From positions 2,592,227 to 2,656,226 of the forward strand of contig NZ_JACHBL010000001.1 of the NCBI RefSeq assembly GCF_014200305.1: a stretch of 64,000 nucleotides of DNA, written 5' to 3'. The position numbers and the translations under genes were made by a program. Shown here piece by piece: positions 9,160 to 19,551 of the stretch. Position 1 is the first letter of the stretch. Each line of letters starts with the position of its first letter. The stretch comes from Neomicrococcus lactis (GTDB lineage Bacteria > Actinomycetota > Actinomycetes > Actinomycetales > Micrococcaceae). The notes beneath the pieces are model-generated. The model was not told where the DNA came from, did no database searches, and saw nothing but the letters and a program-made list of their open reading frames with translations.

Positions 9160-9855
9160 ATGCCGCACCACGGCAACGAGTTTGAACACGAGGCCGAGGA
9201 GCCGGTGCGCTTTACGGATAAGCGCAAGATCGATCCTGAGACGGGAGCTGTCCGCGGGGATTCCGCCGCGGACGCTCCGCAGTCCGGCGCCAGCGGAAAC
9301 AACGGCGCGCCTCACGAAGATGTAGTTGAAGCTGGCGAAGCGCATGACACTGATGATGCGTTGAAGCAGGCTGAAGACATCCTCAACAACGCTTCTGCGG
9401 ATGCTGGCACGTCAGATGCTGACGAAAGCGGAAGCACTCGCGAAGCTGAGCTCCGGACGGATCTTCTTCGACTTCAGGCCGAATACGTCAACTATCGCAA
9501 GCGCGTTGAGCGCGACCGCGAAGTTGTTCGTCACGACGCCACCCGCACAGCGTTGGCCCAGTTGCTCCCCGTGCTCGATGATCTCGACGCGGCCCGCGCA
9601 GCTGGCGACCTCGAAGAGGGGCCATTCGCCTCGATCGCCAACAAGTTTGAGCAGATCCTGACGAATACCGGCTTCGAGCGCATCAACGAAGTGGGGGTCC
9701 CGTTTGATCCCACCGTGCACGAAGCACTCATGCAGCAGCCCAACGCTGAGATCCCTGCGGATCACGTAGCGATGGTGTTGCGCAGCGGCTACAGCTACAA
9801 GGAGCGCGTTGTTCGCGCGGCCCAAGTAGTGGTCTCAACCGGACCGGCCGAGTAG
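9160..9855 (+). CDS. grpE: Nucleotide exchange factor GrpE
   Basis: 231 residues, 12 bases after dnaK, so co-transcribed. The first 80 or so residues are polar and acidic and look disordered. A coiled coil follows (about 85-150: LRTDLLRLQAEYVNYRKRVERDR), then the beta wing domain ending with GVPFDPTVHEALMQQP and VLRSGYSYKERVVRAAQVVVS, which are typical GrpE signatures. The dimer opens the nucleotide cleft of DnaK. The extended acidic N-terminus is usual in high-GC Gram-positives. Confidence 0.98.
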   Translation: MPHHGNEFEHEAEEPVRFTDKRKIDPETGAVRGDSAADAPQSGASGNNGAPHEDVVEAGEAHDTDDALKQAEDILNNASADAGTSDADESGSTREAELRTDLLRLQAEYVNYRKRVERDREVVRHDATRTALAQLLPVLDDLDAARAAGDLEEGPFASIANKFEQILTNTGFERINEVGVPFDPTVHEALMQQPNAEIPADHVAMVLRSGYSYKERVVRAAQVVVSTGPAE

Positions 9856-9869
9856 CAATGTGAAGAGGG

Positions 9870-9905
9870 TGGGGGCTGAATAATCGGCCCCCATCTCGCT
9901 TTACC
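9870..9905 (+). terminator. Hairpin between grpE and dnaJ
   Basis: TGGGGGC (9870-9876) pairs with GCCCCCA (9887-9893) over a 10-base loop, followed by TCTCGCTTT. There is no proper T-run, so it is probably a partial terminator or mRNA-processing element that lowers dnaJ-hspR expression relative to dnaK-grpE. Confidence 0.45.
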
Positions 9906-9998
9906 ACCACATTCCACCAACGCAGTGGATAACAGACTTAACGCAACAGACAGTTCAGAGACCATAAACTCTTTTACTGAAGTGAAAGGAGGCGCCTT

Positions 9999-10988
9999 GT
10001 GGCCAGCCAGGATTGGGTAGAGAAGGACTTCTATGCGGTGCTGGGCGTCTCCAAGGACGCCAGCGCAGCGGACATCAAGAAGGCGTACCGCAAACTCGCC
10101 CGCAAGTACCACCCGGACACGAACTCCGGGGACGCGGCAGCGGAGAAGAAGTTTAAAGACATTACGGAAGCCAACGCCGTGCTTTCGGACCCCGAGGATC
10201 GTCAGCAGTACGACGCTATCCGCGCGATGGGCTCCGGCGCTCGCTTCCAAGCCCCAGGTGCTGGCGGACAGGCCGGTGCTGGCGGCTTCGAGGATATCTT
10301 TGGCGATATTTTCGGAGGCGGGGGAGGGCGCCGTCGTACTAGCTACAGCACCCAAGGCGGAACTGGCTTCCCCGGCGGCGGCATCCCACCGGAATTCGCG
10401 GATCTTTTTGGCGGTGGCGGCGGCTTCGGCCAGCAAGCCCCCACAAAGGGCCGTGACCGCACCGCGTCCACAAGCATTTCGTTTGAAGGCTCTATCAACG
10501 GCACCACGGTGTCCTTCCGCGAGAACAGCGGCGAAACCTTTGACGTCAAGATCCCTGCGGGCATCAAGGACGGCCAGAAGGTCCGCCGCCAAGGCAAGGG
10601 TGAGCCAGGAGCTGCCGGCAACGGCGATCTGATCATCACGGTCAACGTCAAGCCACACCCGTTCTTCAAGCGCGAAGACAACAACATCCGTATCCACGTG
10701 CCCATCACGTTCAACGAGGCGGCGCTCGGCGGCACCATCGAGGTCCCCACGATGACCGGCGAGAAGGTCAAGGTCAAGGTGGCCCCCGGCACAAGCTCGG
10801 GCCAAGTGCTCCGACTCAAGGGCCGCGGCGTGAAGACGTCCAAGGCGACGGGCGACCTGCTGGTAGTGGTTGACGTTGCGGTTCCGCAGAAGCTCAACGA
10901 CGCTGCCCGCAAGGCCATCGAGGACTTCGCGGCCGCCACCACGGACGCTAACCCGCGCGAAAACCTTGCTGAAAAGGCCAAACTCTAG
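9999..10988 (+). CDS. dnaJ: DnaJ-family co-chaperone without zinc finger
   Basis: 329 residues from a GTG with a strong AAAGGAGG site. The N-terminal J domain (about 8-72) contains [15 protein letters not shown] with the HPD motif that stimulates DnaK ATPase. A Gly/Phe-rich region with repeated GGGG and DIFGDIFGG follows (about 85-145), and then the C-terminal substrate-binding domains. There are no cysteines in the whole protein, so the four CxxCxGxG zinc motifs of class I DnaJ are absent and this is a class II (CbpA-like) architecture although it sits in the dnaK operon. It is separated from grpE by 143 bases with a hairpin, and is followed by hspR 14 bases later. Confidence 0.94.
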   Translation: MASQDWVEKDFYAVLGVSKDASAADIKKAYRKLARKYHPDTNSGDAAAEKKFKDITEANAVLSDPEDRQQYDAIRAMGSGARFQAPGAGGQAGAGGFEDIFGDIFGGGGGRRRTSYSTQGGTGFPGGGIPPEFADLFGGGGGFGQQAPTKGRDRTASTSISFEGSINGTTVSFRENSGETFDVKIPAGIKDGQKVRRQGKGEPGAAGNGDLIITVNVKPHPFFKREDNNIRIHVPITFNEAALGGTIEVPTMTGEKVKVKVAPGTSSGQVLRLKGRGVKTSKATGDLLVVVDVAVPQKLNDAARKAIEDFAAATTDANPRENLAEKAKL

Positions 10989-11002
10989 GAGACACGGTAA
11001 CA

Positions 11003-11434
11003 ATGGATAAGCACACGCCGATATATGTGATCAGCGTTGCTGCCGAGCTTGCCGATATGCACCCTCAGACTCTGCGGCAATATGACCGCATGGGCCTGGT
11101 CTCGCCATCTCGTCAAGGCGGGCGGCAACGCCGCTACTCGCGCCGCGACGTGGAGACGTTGCGAGAAATTCAGCGCCTCTCGAAGGATGGAGTGTCCCTC
11201 GAAGGCATTCGCCGCATTCTTGAGTTGGAGAATCAGGTGGACGCGCTGCGCAGCCGCGTACGCGAACTCATGATTGAAGTTCAAGAATTGAAGATCGATC
11301 GTGGCCCCGTTGAGGAGCTCGCCCGCATCTTTGCCGCGGGAATGGCCGGCGAAGTGGTGACGATGCCGCATTCGGCTCGTCCTGCTTCCCGCCGCTCGGA
11401 TTGGATCTACGGTCCGCTCGCGATTGAGCCGTAA
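11003..11434 (+). CDS. hspR: Heat-shock repressor HspR (MerR family)
   Basis: 143 residues. The N-terminal MerR-type winged helix reads YVISVAAELADMHPQTLRQYDRMGLVSPSR and then GGRQRRYSRRDVETLREIQRL, the HspR signature. A coiled-coil dimerisation helix follows at about 75-100 (ILELENQVDALRSRVREL). HspR binds HAIR repeats and needs DnaK as corepressor; three such sites are present in this window, at 7168, 7221 and 16810. It is the last gene of the dnaK operon, 14 bases after dnaJ with an AGGAGA ribosome site, so it represses its own transcription. Confidence 0.97.
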   Translation: MDKHTPIYVISVAAELADMHPQTLRQYDRMGLVSPSRQGGRQRRYSRRDVETLREIQRLSKDGVSLEGIRRILELENQVDALRSRVRELMIEVQELKIDRGPVEELARIFAAGMAGEVVTMPHSARPASRRSDWIYGPLAIEP

Positions 11435-11488
11435 ATCAGCAGATTCCATACAGGTAAAATCCAAAGACTCCGTGGCATAGTTTCCGCC

Positions 11489-12022
11489 ATGGAGTCTTTT
11501 GGTTTTCAGCAACTGTCTGATCAGTCGTGGGAATTGAGCGGGGTCTACGCGCTACCGGTGAGCGCGGAACAAGCGTGGAATGCCGCGTTGTCCAACGACG
11601 GCTGGCGCGCATGGTTCCCGGCCTCGGTCAAGCCCGCACCAGAACAGTGGGATGTCGGCTCCAGCCTGTCCTACGCATTCGAAGACCACCAAGGCCTTGA
11701 CGGCGGCTTCGGCGAAGTCCGGCACTTCCGCCAACCGGCGGCCGCGGAATTCACGTGGGGCCCGGACATGATTCGTTGCGAATTTTTTGAGGACGACGAC
11801 GCAGCTTCAGCCCCGCAGACCCGCTTGCGGTTTAGCGCCACTCTCGATGAGCAGGGCCGTGGCGCACGCGAAGGCGCCGGTTGGCACGTGTGCGTGGCCT
11901 CGCTGCGTGAGGCTGCGGGCGGAGAGGTCAGTCCTGAAGAAAAGGACTGGAAGTTCCTCTTCGCGCACTATCAGGAGCTCTTTGGCCCCGAAGCGTCAAC
12001 TGTTCTTCCGCCGGAAAGTTAG
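11489..12022 (+). CDS. SRPBCC (START/AHSA1-like) domain protein
   Basis: 177 residues. The opening SGVYALPVSAEQAWNAALSNDGWRAWFPA, the basic-to-acidic beta pattern and the long C-terminal helix (KFLFAHYQELFG) match the SRPBCC helix-grip fold used for hydrophobic ligands or as Hsp90-activator-like domains. The start is ATG 11489; CATAGT ends seven bases upstream, so the mRNA is probably leaderless. An acidic insert FFEDDDAAS near residue 100 is encoded by one copy of the dispersed 18-base motif. It follows hspR with its own promoter, and its 3' end overlaps trmB by 27 bases on the opposite strand. Function unknown beyond the fold. Confidence 0.7.
   Translation: MESFGFQQLSDQSWELSGVYALPVSAEQAWNAALSNDGWRAWFPASVKPAPEQWDVGSSLSYAFEDHQGLDGGFGEVRHFRQPAAAEFTWGPDMIRCEFFEDDDAASAPQTRLRFSATLDEQGRGAREGAGWHVCVASLREAAGGEVSPEEKDWKFLFAHYQELFGPEASTVLPPES
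11789..11806 (+). repeat. Dispersed motif copy (18/18 consensus)
   Basis: GAGGACGACGACGCAGCT, identical over 18 bases to the copy at 19613. Read here as EDDDAA. Confidence 0.7.
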
Positions 12023-12745
12023 ATCGTGAATGGTGCGGCCTGCGTTGTGAGCTTTGGTTTCGAAGCTCGTCACGATGCGGCCCTCGTAGCGAGGTGCCCA
12101 CGACTCGTGCAGGTTCTCGAACTTCTCTGAAGCGCTCAAGACCTCGAGCATCTGATCTGCGTATTCGTCCCAGTCAGTGGCCAGTCGCCACAGTCCGCCG
12201 GGGCGAAGCACACGGGCAACTCGCTCTGCGAAAGTCTCATTCACAAGGCGACGCTTGTTGTGCTTGGCCTTGTGCCACGGATCTGGGAAAAACACCCACA
12301 CCTCGTCAACGCTCGCATCTTCCAGCACATCGAAAACCTCGGGCGCGTTGGCCTGCACGCAGCGGACATTCTTGAGTCCTTGCTGGCCAGCCTTAAGCAT
12401 CAACTGCGCGAGACCCGGACGGTACACCTCAACGGCTAAGAAATTGCGTTCAGGTTCTTCGGCCGCACGCGCAGCCATCGCTTCGCCCAATCCGGAGCCG
12501 ACCTCAATCACGAGGGGAGCTTTGCGCTCAAAGTGAGCTGCGGCGTCGAAATCAAAATCCTTGCTGACCGACGTGTCCGCAATGTGGCGGGGAACCTCAA
12601 TCAAATACTCGTCCGCGTACTTCTCCCACGCGGTCAATCGCCGGCCCTGGAGCCGCGTTCCGCGACGCACAAACGAAACAGGTTCCGCTCGATACAACTC
12701 TGCGTTGAATTTACGTGTAGTACCTGCGTCACCCTGTTCAGTCAT
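11996..12745 (-). CDS. trmB: tRNA (guanine-N7-)-methyltransferase TrmB
   Basis: 249 residues. SAM-binding motif VIEVGSGLGEAMAARA near residue 80 and the diagnostic FFPDPWHKAKHNKRRL near residue 155. TrmB methylates G46 in the variable loop of tRNAs. The N-terminal 50 residues (RRGTRLQGRRLTAWEKYADEYLIE) are the usual actinobacterial extension. The probable -10 TAAACT (12752-12757) ends six bases before the ATG, so the mRNA should be leaderless. Its 3' end overlaps the convergent SRPBCC gene. Confidence 0.97.
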   Translation of the reverse strand: MTEQGDAGTTRKFNAELYRAEPVSFVRRGTRLQGRRLTAWEKYADEYLIEVPRHIADTSVSKDFDFDAAAHFERKAPLVIEVGSGLGEAMAARAAEEPERNFLAVEVYRPGLAQLMLKAGQQGLKNVRCVQANAPEVFDVLEDASVDEVWVFFPDPWHKAKHNKRRLVNETFAERVARVLRPGGLWRLATDWDEYADQMLEVLSASEKFENLHESWAPRYEGRIVTSFETKAHNAGRTIHDLTFRRKNS

Positions 12746-12778
12746 GGGACAAGTTTAGTAAGTCCGCGGCTCTCGGGA

Positions 12779-14377
12779 CTATTTGGCGGAAGCCGGACCA
12801 CTGCTGTAGACAACGCCCGCAGCTGGGGACTTCGAGGAGAGCAACTGCGAGACCGTGACGAACTGGTAGCCCTCTGCGCTGAGTCGCTTGAGGATCTCCG
12901 GTACGGCGTCCACGGTGCTGGAGTGGATGTCATGCATCAGGACGATTGCGCCCGGGTGTGCGCTCGCTGTGGCCTCTTTGACCACGGCGTCACTGCTGAG
13001 GGACTTCCAGTCCACGGTGTCGACGTCCCAGAGGATCACGGGGTTGTGCGCCAGCTGGTTAACGCGCGAATTCGTAGCGCCGTAGGGTGGGCGAACCAGA
13101 TTCGGGGCGTAGCCCAACACATTTGCGATGGCGTCAGAGGTGCTTTCGAGTTCTTGGCTCGCGCCTTCATCTGACAGCGTCGGCAAAGAGCGGTGGCTCC
13201 ACGTATGGTTGCCGATCTCATGGCCGTTCGCGGCTTCCCTCATGAGGGTTTCTTTGTAGCGGCCCACGTTGGCGCCCACTACAAAGAAGGTGGCCTTCGC
13301 GTTGTATTGCTCCAAAGTGTCGAGCAGGCGCTGGGTGTAGGGGCCGGGACCATCATCAAACGTCAGAGCGATGCACTTGGTGACCGCGCAGTCCACCGAA
13401 TTGCTACTCGGTGCAGCGGGAGCAGTCGGGGGAGCGGTGATGGTGGACGGAGCCGTGGTCTGCGCGCTTGAAGCTCCCGTGGAAGGGTTTGCAGCCGTCG
13501 TCTGAACGTTCGATGGAACCGTGGCGCCATTGGTTTGCGCGCTCATGCCTGCCTCGCGGGCGGCTTCACCTTGCTTGTTGAGCAAAGGGAGGAGGTCTTT
13601 CGCCGGAATGGTGATGACTTGAGGGCCCGCCGCGCCAGGTGCCACGGCGTACTCGTCAAACTCCACGAGACCGTTGCCGGCCGAGTCAAAGTTGAGGGAC
13701 TTCAGGTACGTTCCATCGATCTGCTCAGCTTCCTCCGTGAAGGCGTCTGGGTCTTTCAGCAGTTCCGTCTTAGCGAGCTCAATCATGCGCTCGCGCGCCT
13801 CGTCATCTTTGAAAAGGTCGCGAGTGGTGAGGGCCTTGTGATCCTTCAAGAAATACCAAAGGGTTTGGAAACTGGTGGCGCCAGAAGCGCCCAAGAATTC
13901 GTAGCTCTCAAGCCGGACGCCGATGACGTCTTGAGTGGCTGCCGTGAGGACGGGCTGAATGTTCAGTTCTGGTTTGGCGACACCGGAGTCAAAAACCGGT
14001 TCGTGATCATTGGTGTAGTCATCAATCCACTGCTGAATGACGGCTTTTTGTGCGTCTCCGAGTTCCGAATGGCCAGCCAAGCTAAACCACCGGTAGAAGA
14101 TGTGCAGATCTGCTTGCGAGGCGCTTTCTGGGTTCAGGCCGGGAACCGCATCCGTAGAAATGGTGGCCTGATCTTGGCCCGGCTCCGTGGAGATAGGGAC
14201 TGGCGTGGTGACCGCGGCGGACTCGACAATGGATCCGCTGGAAGTGCTGCTGGAGGTGCTTGCCGGTGTGCACCCGGTCAAGAGAAAGGCGCTGATAGCT
14301 ACTCCGCAGCTGGTTAAAAGGGCTGCTCGTGTAGTGAGTTTTCGGGCTCGACTAAGGCGGCTAGCGGGGTGAAGCAT
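12779..14377 (-). CDS. Lipoprotein polysaccharide deacetylase (NodB domain)
   Basis: 532 residues. A lipobox, LLTGC, at about residue 36 predicts a membrane-anchored lipoprotein. Ser/Thr-rich spacers surround a central domain (about 75-270) resembling the RsiV/DUF3298 type found in PdaC-like deacetylases. The C-terminal NodB domain carries LTFDDGPGPYT (metal-binding and catalytic Asp), HEIGNHTWSH (H-x3-H metal ligands), VRPPYGA and VLMHDIH. Such carbohydrate esterase family 4 enzymes remove N-acetyl groups from peptidoglycan sugars outside the membrane, modulating lysozyme resistance and wall turnover. It follows trmB on the same strand, separated by 33 bases, in the order deacetylase then trmB. 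Confidence 0.88.
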   Translation of the reverse strand: MLHPASRLSRARKLTTRAALLTSCGVAISAFLLTGCTPASTSSSTSSGSIVESAAVTTPVPISTEPGQDQATISTDAVPGLNPESASQADLHIFYRWFSLAGHSELGDAQKAVIQQWIDDYTNDHEPVFDSGVAKPELNIQPVLTAATQDVIGVRLESYEFLGASGATSFQTLWYFLKDHKALTTRDLFKDDEARERMIELAKTELLKDPDAFTEEAEQIDGTYLKSLNFDSAGNGLVEFDEYAVAPGAAGPQVITIPAKDLLPLLNKQGEAAREAGMSAQTNGATVPSNVQTTAANPSTGASSAQTTAPSTITAPPTAPAAPSSNSVDCAVTKCIALTFDDGPGPYTQRLLDTLEQYNAKATFFVVGANVGRYKETLMREAANGHEIGNHTWSHRSLPTLSDEGASQELESTSDAIANVLGYAPNLVRPPYGATNSRVNQLAHNPVILWDVDTVDWKSLSSDAVVKEATASAHPGAIVLMHDIHSSTVDAVPEILKRLSAEGYQFVTVSQLLSSKSPAAGVVYSSGPASAK

Positions 14378-14546
14378 ACCTATTAGTTTGTTCCGACAAC
14401 CTCATACCTATGGACAAAAGTGGGGTTATTCAAGGAATTGTTATCTAACCGTTGTTCTCTGTTGTTCGTTGGAGGCGCAAAAGTCAGGGTCATTTTCGGG
14501 GTGCTTTGGGGTATCTCTTGGGCGGCGCATGCGATTAGATGGAGAT

Positions 14547-15011
14547 ATGCAAAACAGTCTATTAAGCACGGTTCTGAACGTCATTTGGCTGGTCTTTGGT
14601 GGTTTGTGGCTGGCGCTCGGCTACTTCTTGGCAGGCATCGTGTGCTGCCTTTTGATTGTGACGATTCCTTTCGGTATCGCTTCTTTCCGAATCGCCGCCT
14701 ACGCGCTGTGGCCTTTTGGCCGCACCATCGTTGACCGCGGACCTACCCCTGGCGTGTTCTCCACTATTGGAAACGTCATCTGGATTCTGGTTGCTGGACT
14801 GTGGATCGCCATTGGCCACGTGGTAACCGCCATTCCAATGTTTGTCAGCATCATTGGCATTCCGTTGGGTATCGCCAATTTGAAACTTATCCCGGTGTCC
14901 TTGGTTCCATTGGGCAAGGTCATTGTCCCGAGCAACGCAATCTTCCCGCAGTATCAGCCGCGAAGCCCTGCTCCGTACGGAGCTGGAAGCTCTTACGGCG
15001 TTGGACGCTGA
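14547..15011 (+). CDS. YccF-domain membrane protein
   Basis: 154 residues starting MQNSLLSTVLNVIWLVFGGLW. Two YccF domains follow each other, each with the N-x-IW-x-hydrophobic pattern and an IPFGIASF/IPLGIANL loop, giving about four membrane spans. Function of the family is unknown. The start at 14547 is favoured over ATG 14529 or the long upstream extension because TTAGAT ends exactly six bases before it, the leaderless arrangement repeated at many genes in this window. The C-terminal 25 residues are Pro/Ser/Gly/Tyr-rich. A VOC protein gene follows after 24 bases. Confidence 0.78.
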   Translation: MQNSLLSTVLNVIWLVFGGLWLALGYFLAGIVCCLLIVTIPFGIASFRIAAYALWPFGRTIVDRGPTPGVFSTIGNVIWILVAGLWIAIGHVVTAIPMFVSIIGIPLGIANLKLIPVSLVPLGKVIVPSNAIFPQYQPRSPAPYGAGSSYGVGR

Positions 15012-15035
15012 TCGCACACTCTGATTGGAGTTGTC

Positions 15036-15539
15036 ATGAAACCGTTGGTGACGTGCTTGTGGTTTGACGGGACCGCTTCGGAAGCCGTCCGGTTCTATAC
15101 CGGACTCTTCGCGAATTCCACCTCGGGCGCAGCCGCAGCCGTTGCGGCAGAACAGGCTGGCGTGGCTGGTCAAAGTGAGCAGGAAGAACCCCTGGTCATT
15201 AACTTCACGATCAATGGTCAAGCCTTCCAAGCCCTCAACGGCGGACCACACTACAAGCCGACTCCGGCGACCTCTTTTGTGGTCAGTTGTAAGGATCAAG
15301 CAGAAGTTGACCATTATTGGGACGCCCTTACGGCTGATGGTGGCGAGGAATCCATGTGTGGCTGGCTCACGGATAAATACGGATTCTCATGGCAGATCGT
15401 CCCAGAACGCCTCGAAGAATTGATGACAACTTCGGATGCGGAAACCCAGCAACGGGTAGTGGATGCATTTATGAAGATGCGCAAACTGGATATTGCCGTC
15501 ATTGAAGCTGCCGCAACAGGAAGTAATTCAAATTCTTAG
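15036..15539 (+). CDS. VOC-superfamily (PhnB-like) protein
   Basis: 167 residues. The pattern TCLWFDGTASEAVRFYTGLF, then INGQAFQALNGGPHYKPTPATSFVV, then DKYGFSWQIVPERL, matches the PhnB/3-demethylubiquinone methyltransferase-like group of the vicinal-oxygen-chelate fold. Enzymatic activity is rarely known for these proteins; some are antibiotic- or metal-binding. An Ala/Gln-rich insert (residues 30-50) is low-complexity. It has a GGAG ribosome site and probably shares the YccF transcript. Confidence 0.8.
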   Translation: MKPLVTCLWFDGTASEAVRFYTGLFANSTSGAAAAVAAEQAGVAGQSEQEEPLVINFTINGQAFQALNGGPHYKPTPATSFVVSCKDQAEVDHYWDALTADGGEESMCGWLTDKYGFSWQIVPERLEELMTTSDAETQQRVVDAFMKMRKLDIAVIEAAATGSNSNS

Positions 15540-15657
15540 AAGTTGTTATCTTTGAACAAACAAATGCGGCTATTCTTGGGGAAGCCGTAAATTAGTCGCG
15601 AGCATCAACTAGCAAACAGGCTGGAGCACCGCCCGCAACCACAGAAAGGCAAGTGAC

Positions 15658-16209
15658 ATGACGGAGCTTGATTCAAGCCTCAGTGGCATTTGGAATTTAG
15701 ACCCAACCCACTCGCGCGTTGGCTTCCAAGCCCGCCACGCAATGGTGACCAAGGTTCGCGGTGCGTTCAATGACGTGCAAGGCCAGTTTGATTTCGATGC
15801 AAACGATATTTCGAAGACGAAGGTCGAACTCAAGGTCCGCGTTGAGAGCATCGATACCCGCAACGCCGATCGTGACAACCACTTGCGCACCAATGACTTC
15901 TTTGACGCGCCAACGCACCCGTACATCACCTTCGTTGGCAACAACGTTGACCAGGTGGATGAAAACTCGTTCATCATTTCCGGTGACTTGACCATCCGTG
16001 GCGTCACGAAGCCCATCACTGTTCCTCTCGAGCTCACGGGCATCCAGAAGGACCAGAATGGCGACATGCGCGCTGGCTTCGAAGGCTCCCGCCGCATTGA
16101 CCGCCGCGATTACGGCCTCGAGTGGAATGTTCCTCTCGACCAGGGTGGCGTTTTGGTTTCCGAGCGCATCTCGCTTGAGTTTGAACTTTCTGCCGTAAAG
16201 CAGGGCTAA
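15658..16209 (+). CDS. YceI-family protein
   Basis: 183 residues. WNLDPTHSRVGFQARHAMVTKVRGAF near the start, IDTRNADRDNHLRTNDFFD in the middle and GSRRIDRRDYGLEWNVPL near the end are YceI hallmarks. The family forms an extended lipocalin-like beta barrel binding isoprenoid-type ligands. In Proteobacteria it is periplasmic, but here there is no signal peptide, so a cytoplasmic protein is expected, as is common in actinobacteria. GAAAGG precedes the ATG, and a strong terminator follows at 16236. Confidence 0.9.
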   Translation: MTELDSSLSGIWNLDPTHSRVGFQARHAMVTKVRGAFNDVQGQFDFDANDISKTKVELKVRVESIDTRNADRDNHLRTNDFFDAPTHPYITFVGNNVDQVDENSFIISGDLTIRGVTKPITVPLELTGIQKDQNGDMRAGFEGSRRIDRRDYGLEWNVPLDQGGVLVSERISLEFELSAVKQG

Positions 16210-16235
16210 TTTACCAGCAATTCTCGCTCTTTGAG

Positions 16236-16285
16236 TGGGGTTGGCAATCGCTTTTGGGCGGCGGCCAACCCCATTTTTGTTTTGC
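16236..16285 (+). terminator. Rho-independent terminator after YceI gene
   Basis: Ten-base stem TGGGGTTGGC (16236-16245) with GCCAACCCCA (16264-16273), then TTTTTGTTTT. Confidence 0.88.
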
Positions 16286-16429
16286 CAAATCTCTTAATTC
16301 CTTGAGTAGATTTCCCAAGTGACGCTCATCTCATTCATCGCCTAGCGAGCGATAGCTCAAGACATATCGATTCACTCCATTAGACCGGTGCGGATTCAGT
16401 CGGAAGTCCGCGACCAATCAAGACCACGT

Positions 16430-16660
16430 TCAATACCCCAGATCGCATTGACCGAAACCGTCGGGGGATCCGACTTGCGAGGCATCAAGACGACCGCCAC
16501 CTAGGACCATGAAGACTGGGTTCTCAATGGAATCAAACTCTTCATCACCAATGGCATCAACTCACACTTGTTGGTTGTTGCGACATGGACTAACAATCCT
16601 TCCCCTCCGAATGTCGGCGGCATCCCCACCAACACGCTCACCGTCGTCAAGACGCCTAGT
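16430..16660 (+). pseudogene. Decayed acyl-CoA dehydrogenase fragment
   Basis: Read in the frame of base 16502, this non-coding stretch gives IALTETVGGSDLRGIKTTAT, an in-frame TAG (16502-16504), then DHEDWVLNGIKLFITNGINS and LLVVATWTNNP. This matches, in order, the highly conserved acyl-CoA dehydrogenase segment (MTEPGTGSDLxGIxTTA and xWVLNGxKxFITNGxxA) that contacts flavin and substrate. Only some 75 codons survive; upstream and downstream parts are unrecognisable, and no start or ribosome site is seen. It is a relic of a lost beta-oxidation gene, sitting between the YceI terminator and a second strong hairpin. The rest of the 690-base gap (16210-16899) holds only the terminators, the HAIR site and the clpB leader. 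Confidence 0.75.
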
Positions 16661-16718
16661 CTGGCAGCGTGTTGTAAAAAGCCGCGTGATCTGAAGAATC
16701 GCGCGCTGTGATGTCCGA

Positions 16719-16762
16719 GAAGAAGACGCTCTACAGAAAGCGCTGTGGAGCGTCTTCTTCTT
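16719..16762 (+). terminator. Long hairpin upstream of clpB
   Basis: Eighteen-base stem (16719-16736 with 16743-16760, one G-U pair), loop AAAGCG. It is probably the original terminator of the decayed acyl-CoA dehydrogenase gene, now insulating clpB. The T-run is weak. Confidence 0.7.
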
Positions 16763-16809
16763 ACCAAAAATTGATGGGTGTTTTCGGGAACAATCACTAT
16801 CTTCCAAGA

Positions 16810-16830
16810 GTTGAGTGAAGTAGACTCAAG
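16810..16830 (+). promoter_or_regulatory. HAIR operator upstream of clpB
   Basis: GTTGAGT-N7-ACTCAAG, one base from the HspR consensus, 69 bases before the clpB start codon. It places clpB in the HspR regulon with dnaK. Confidence 0.94.
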
Positions 16831-16845
16831 TTTAGAAAATTGCTG

Positions 16846-16863
16846 AGCGGCGTCGTCGTAGTT
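16846..16863 (-). repeat. Dispersed motif copy, intergenic
   Basis: Reverse strand reads AACTACGACGACGCCGCT, in the clpB leader outside any coding sequence. It is one of two intergenic copies. Confidence 0.5.
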
Positions 16864-16899
16864 TATGGCGCCACGCACCCTGAAAGGACAAGCAAAATA

Positions 16900-19488
<2,589 letters not shown>

Positions 19489-19501
19489 GCCCGGATACAC
19501 A

Positions 19502-19541
19502 AAGTGCCGCCGTCCTATCGAGGATGGCGGCACTTGCGTTT
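19502..19541 (+). terminator. Terminator between clpB and convergent gene
   Basis: Fourteen-base stem (19502-19515 with 19522-19535, one G-U pair), loop TATCGA, then GCGTTT. It probably works in both directions. Confidence 0.75.
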
Positions 19542-19551
19542 AATCGTGCGG

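Noticed and set aside
7237..9345. 702-residue open frame antisense to dnaK
   Set aside because: Long antisense frame is a by-product of strong codon bias in dnaK; no ribosome site, no recognisable domain, and dnaK is certain.
14388..14546. N-terminal extension of the YccF protein
   Set aside because: The first 53 residues read as polar and Cys-containing and overlap the intergenic region; YccF similarity begins at MQNSLL and a -10 box lies directly upstream of it.
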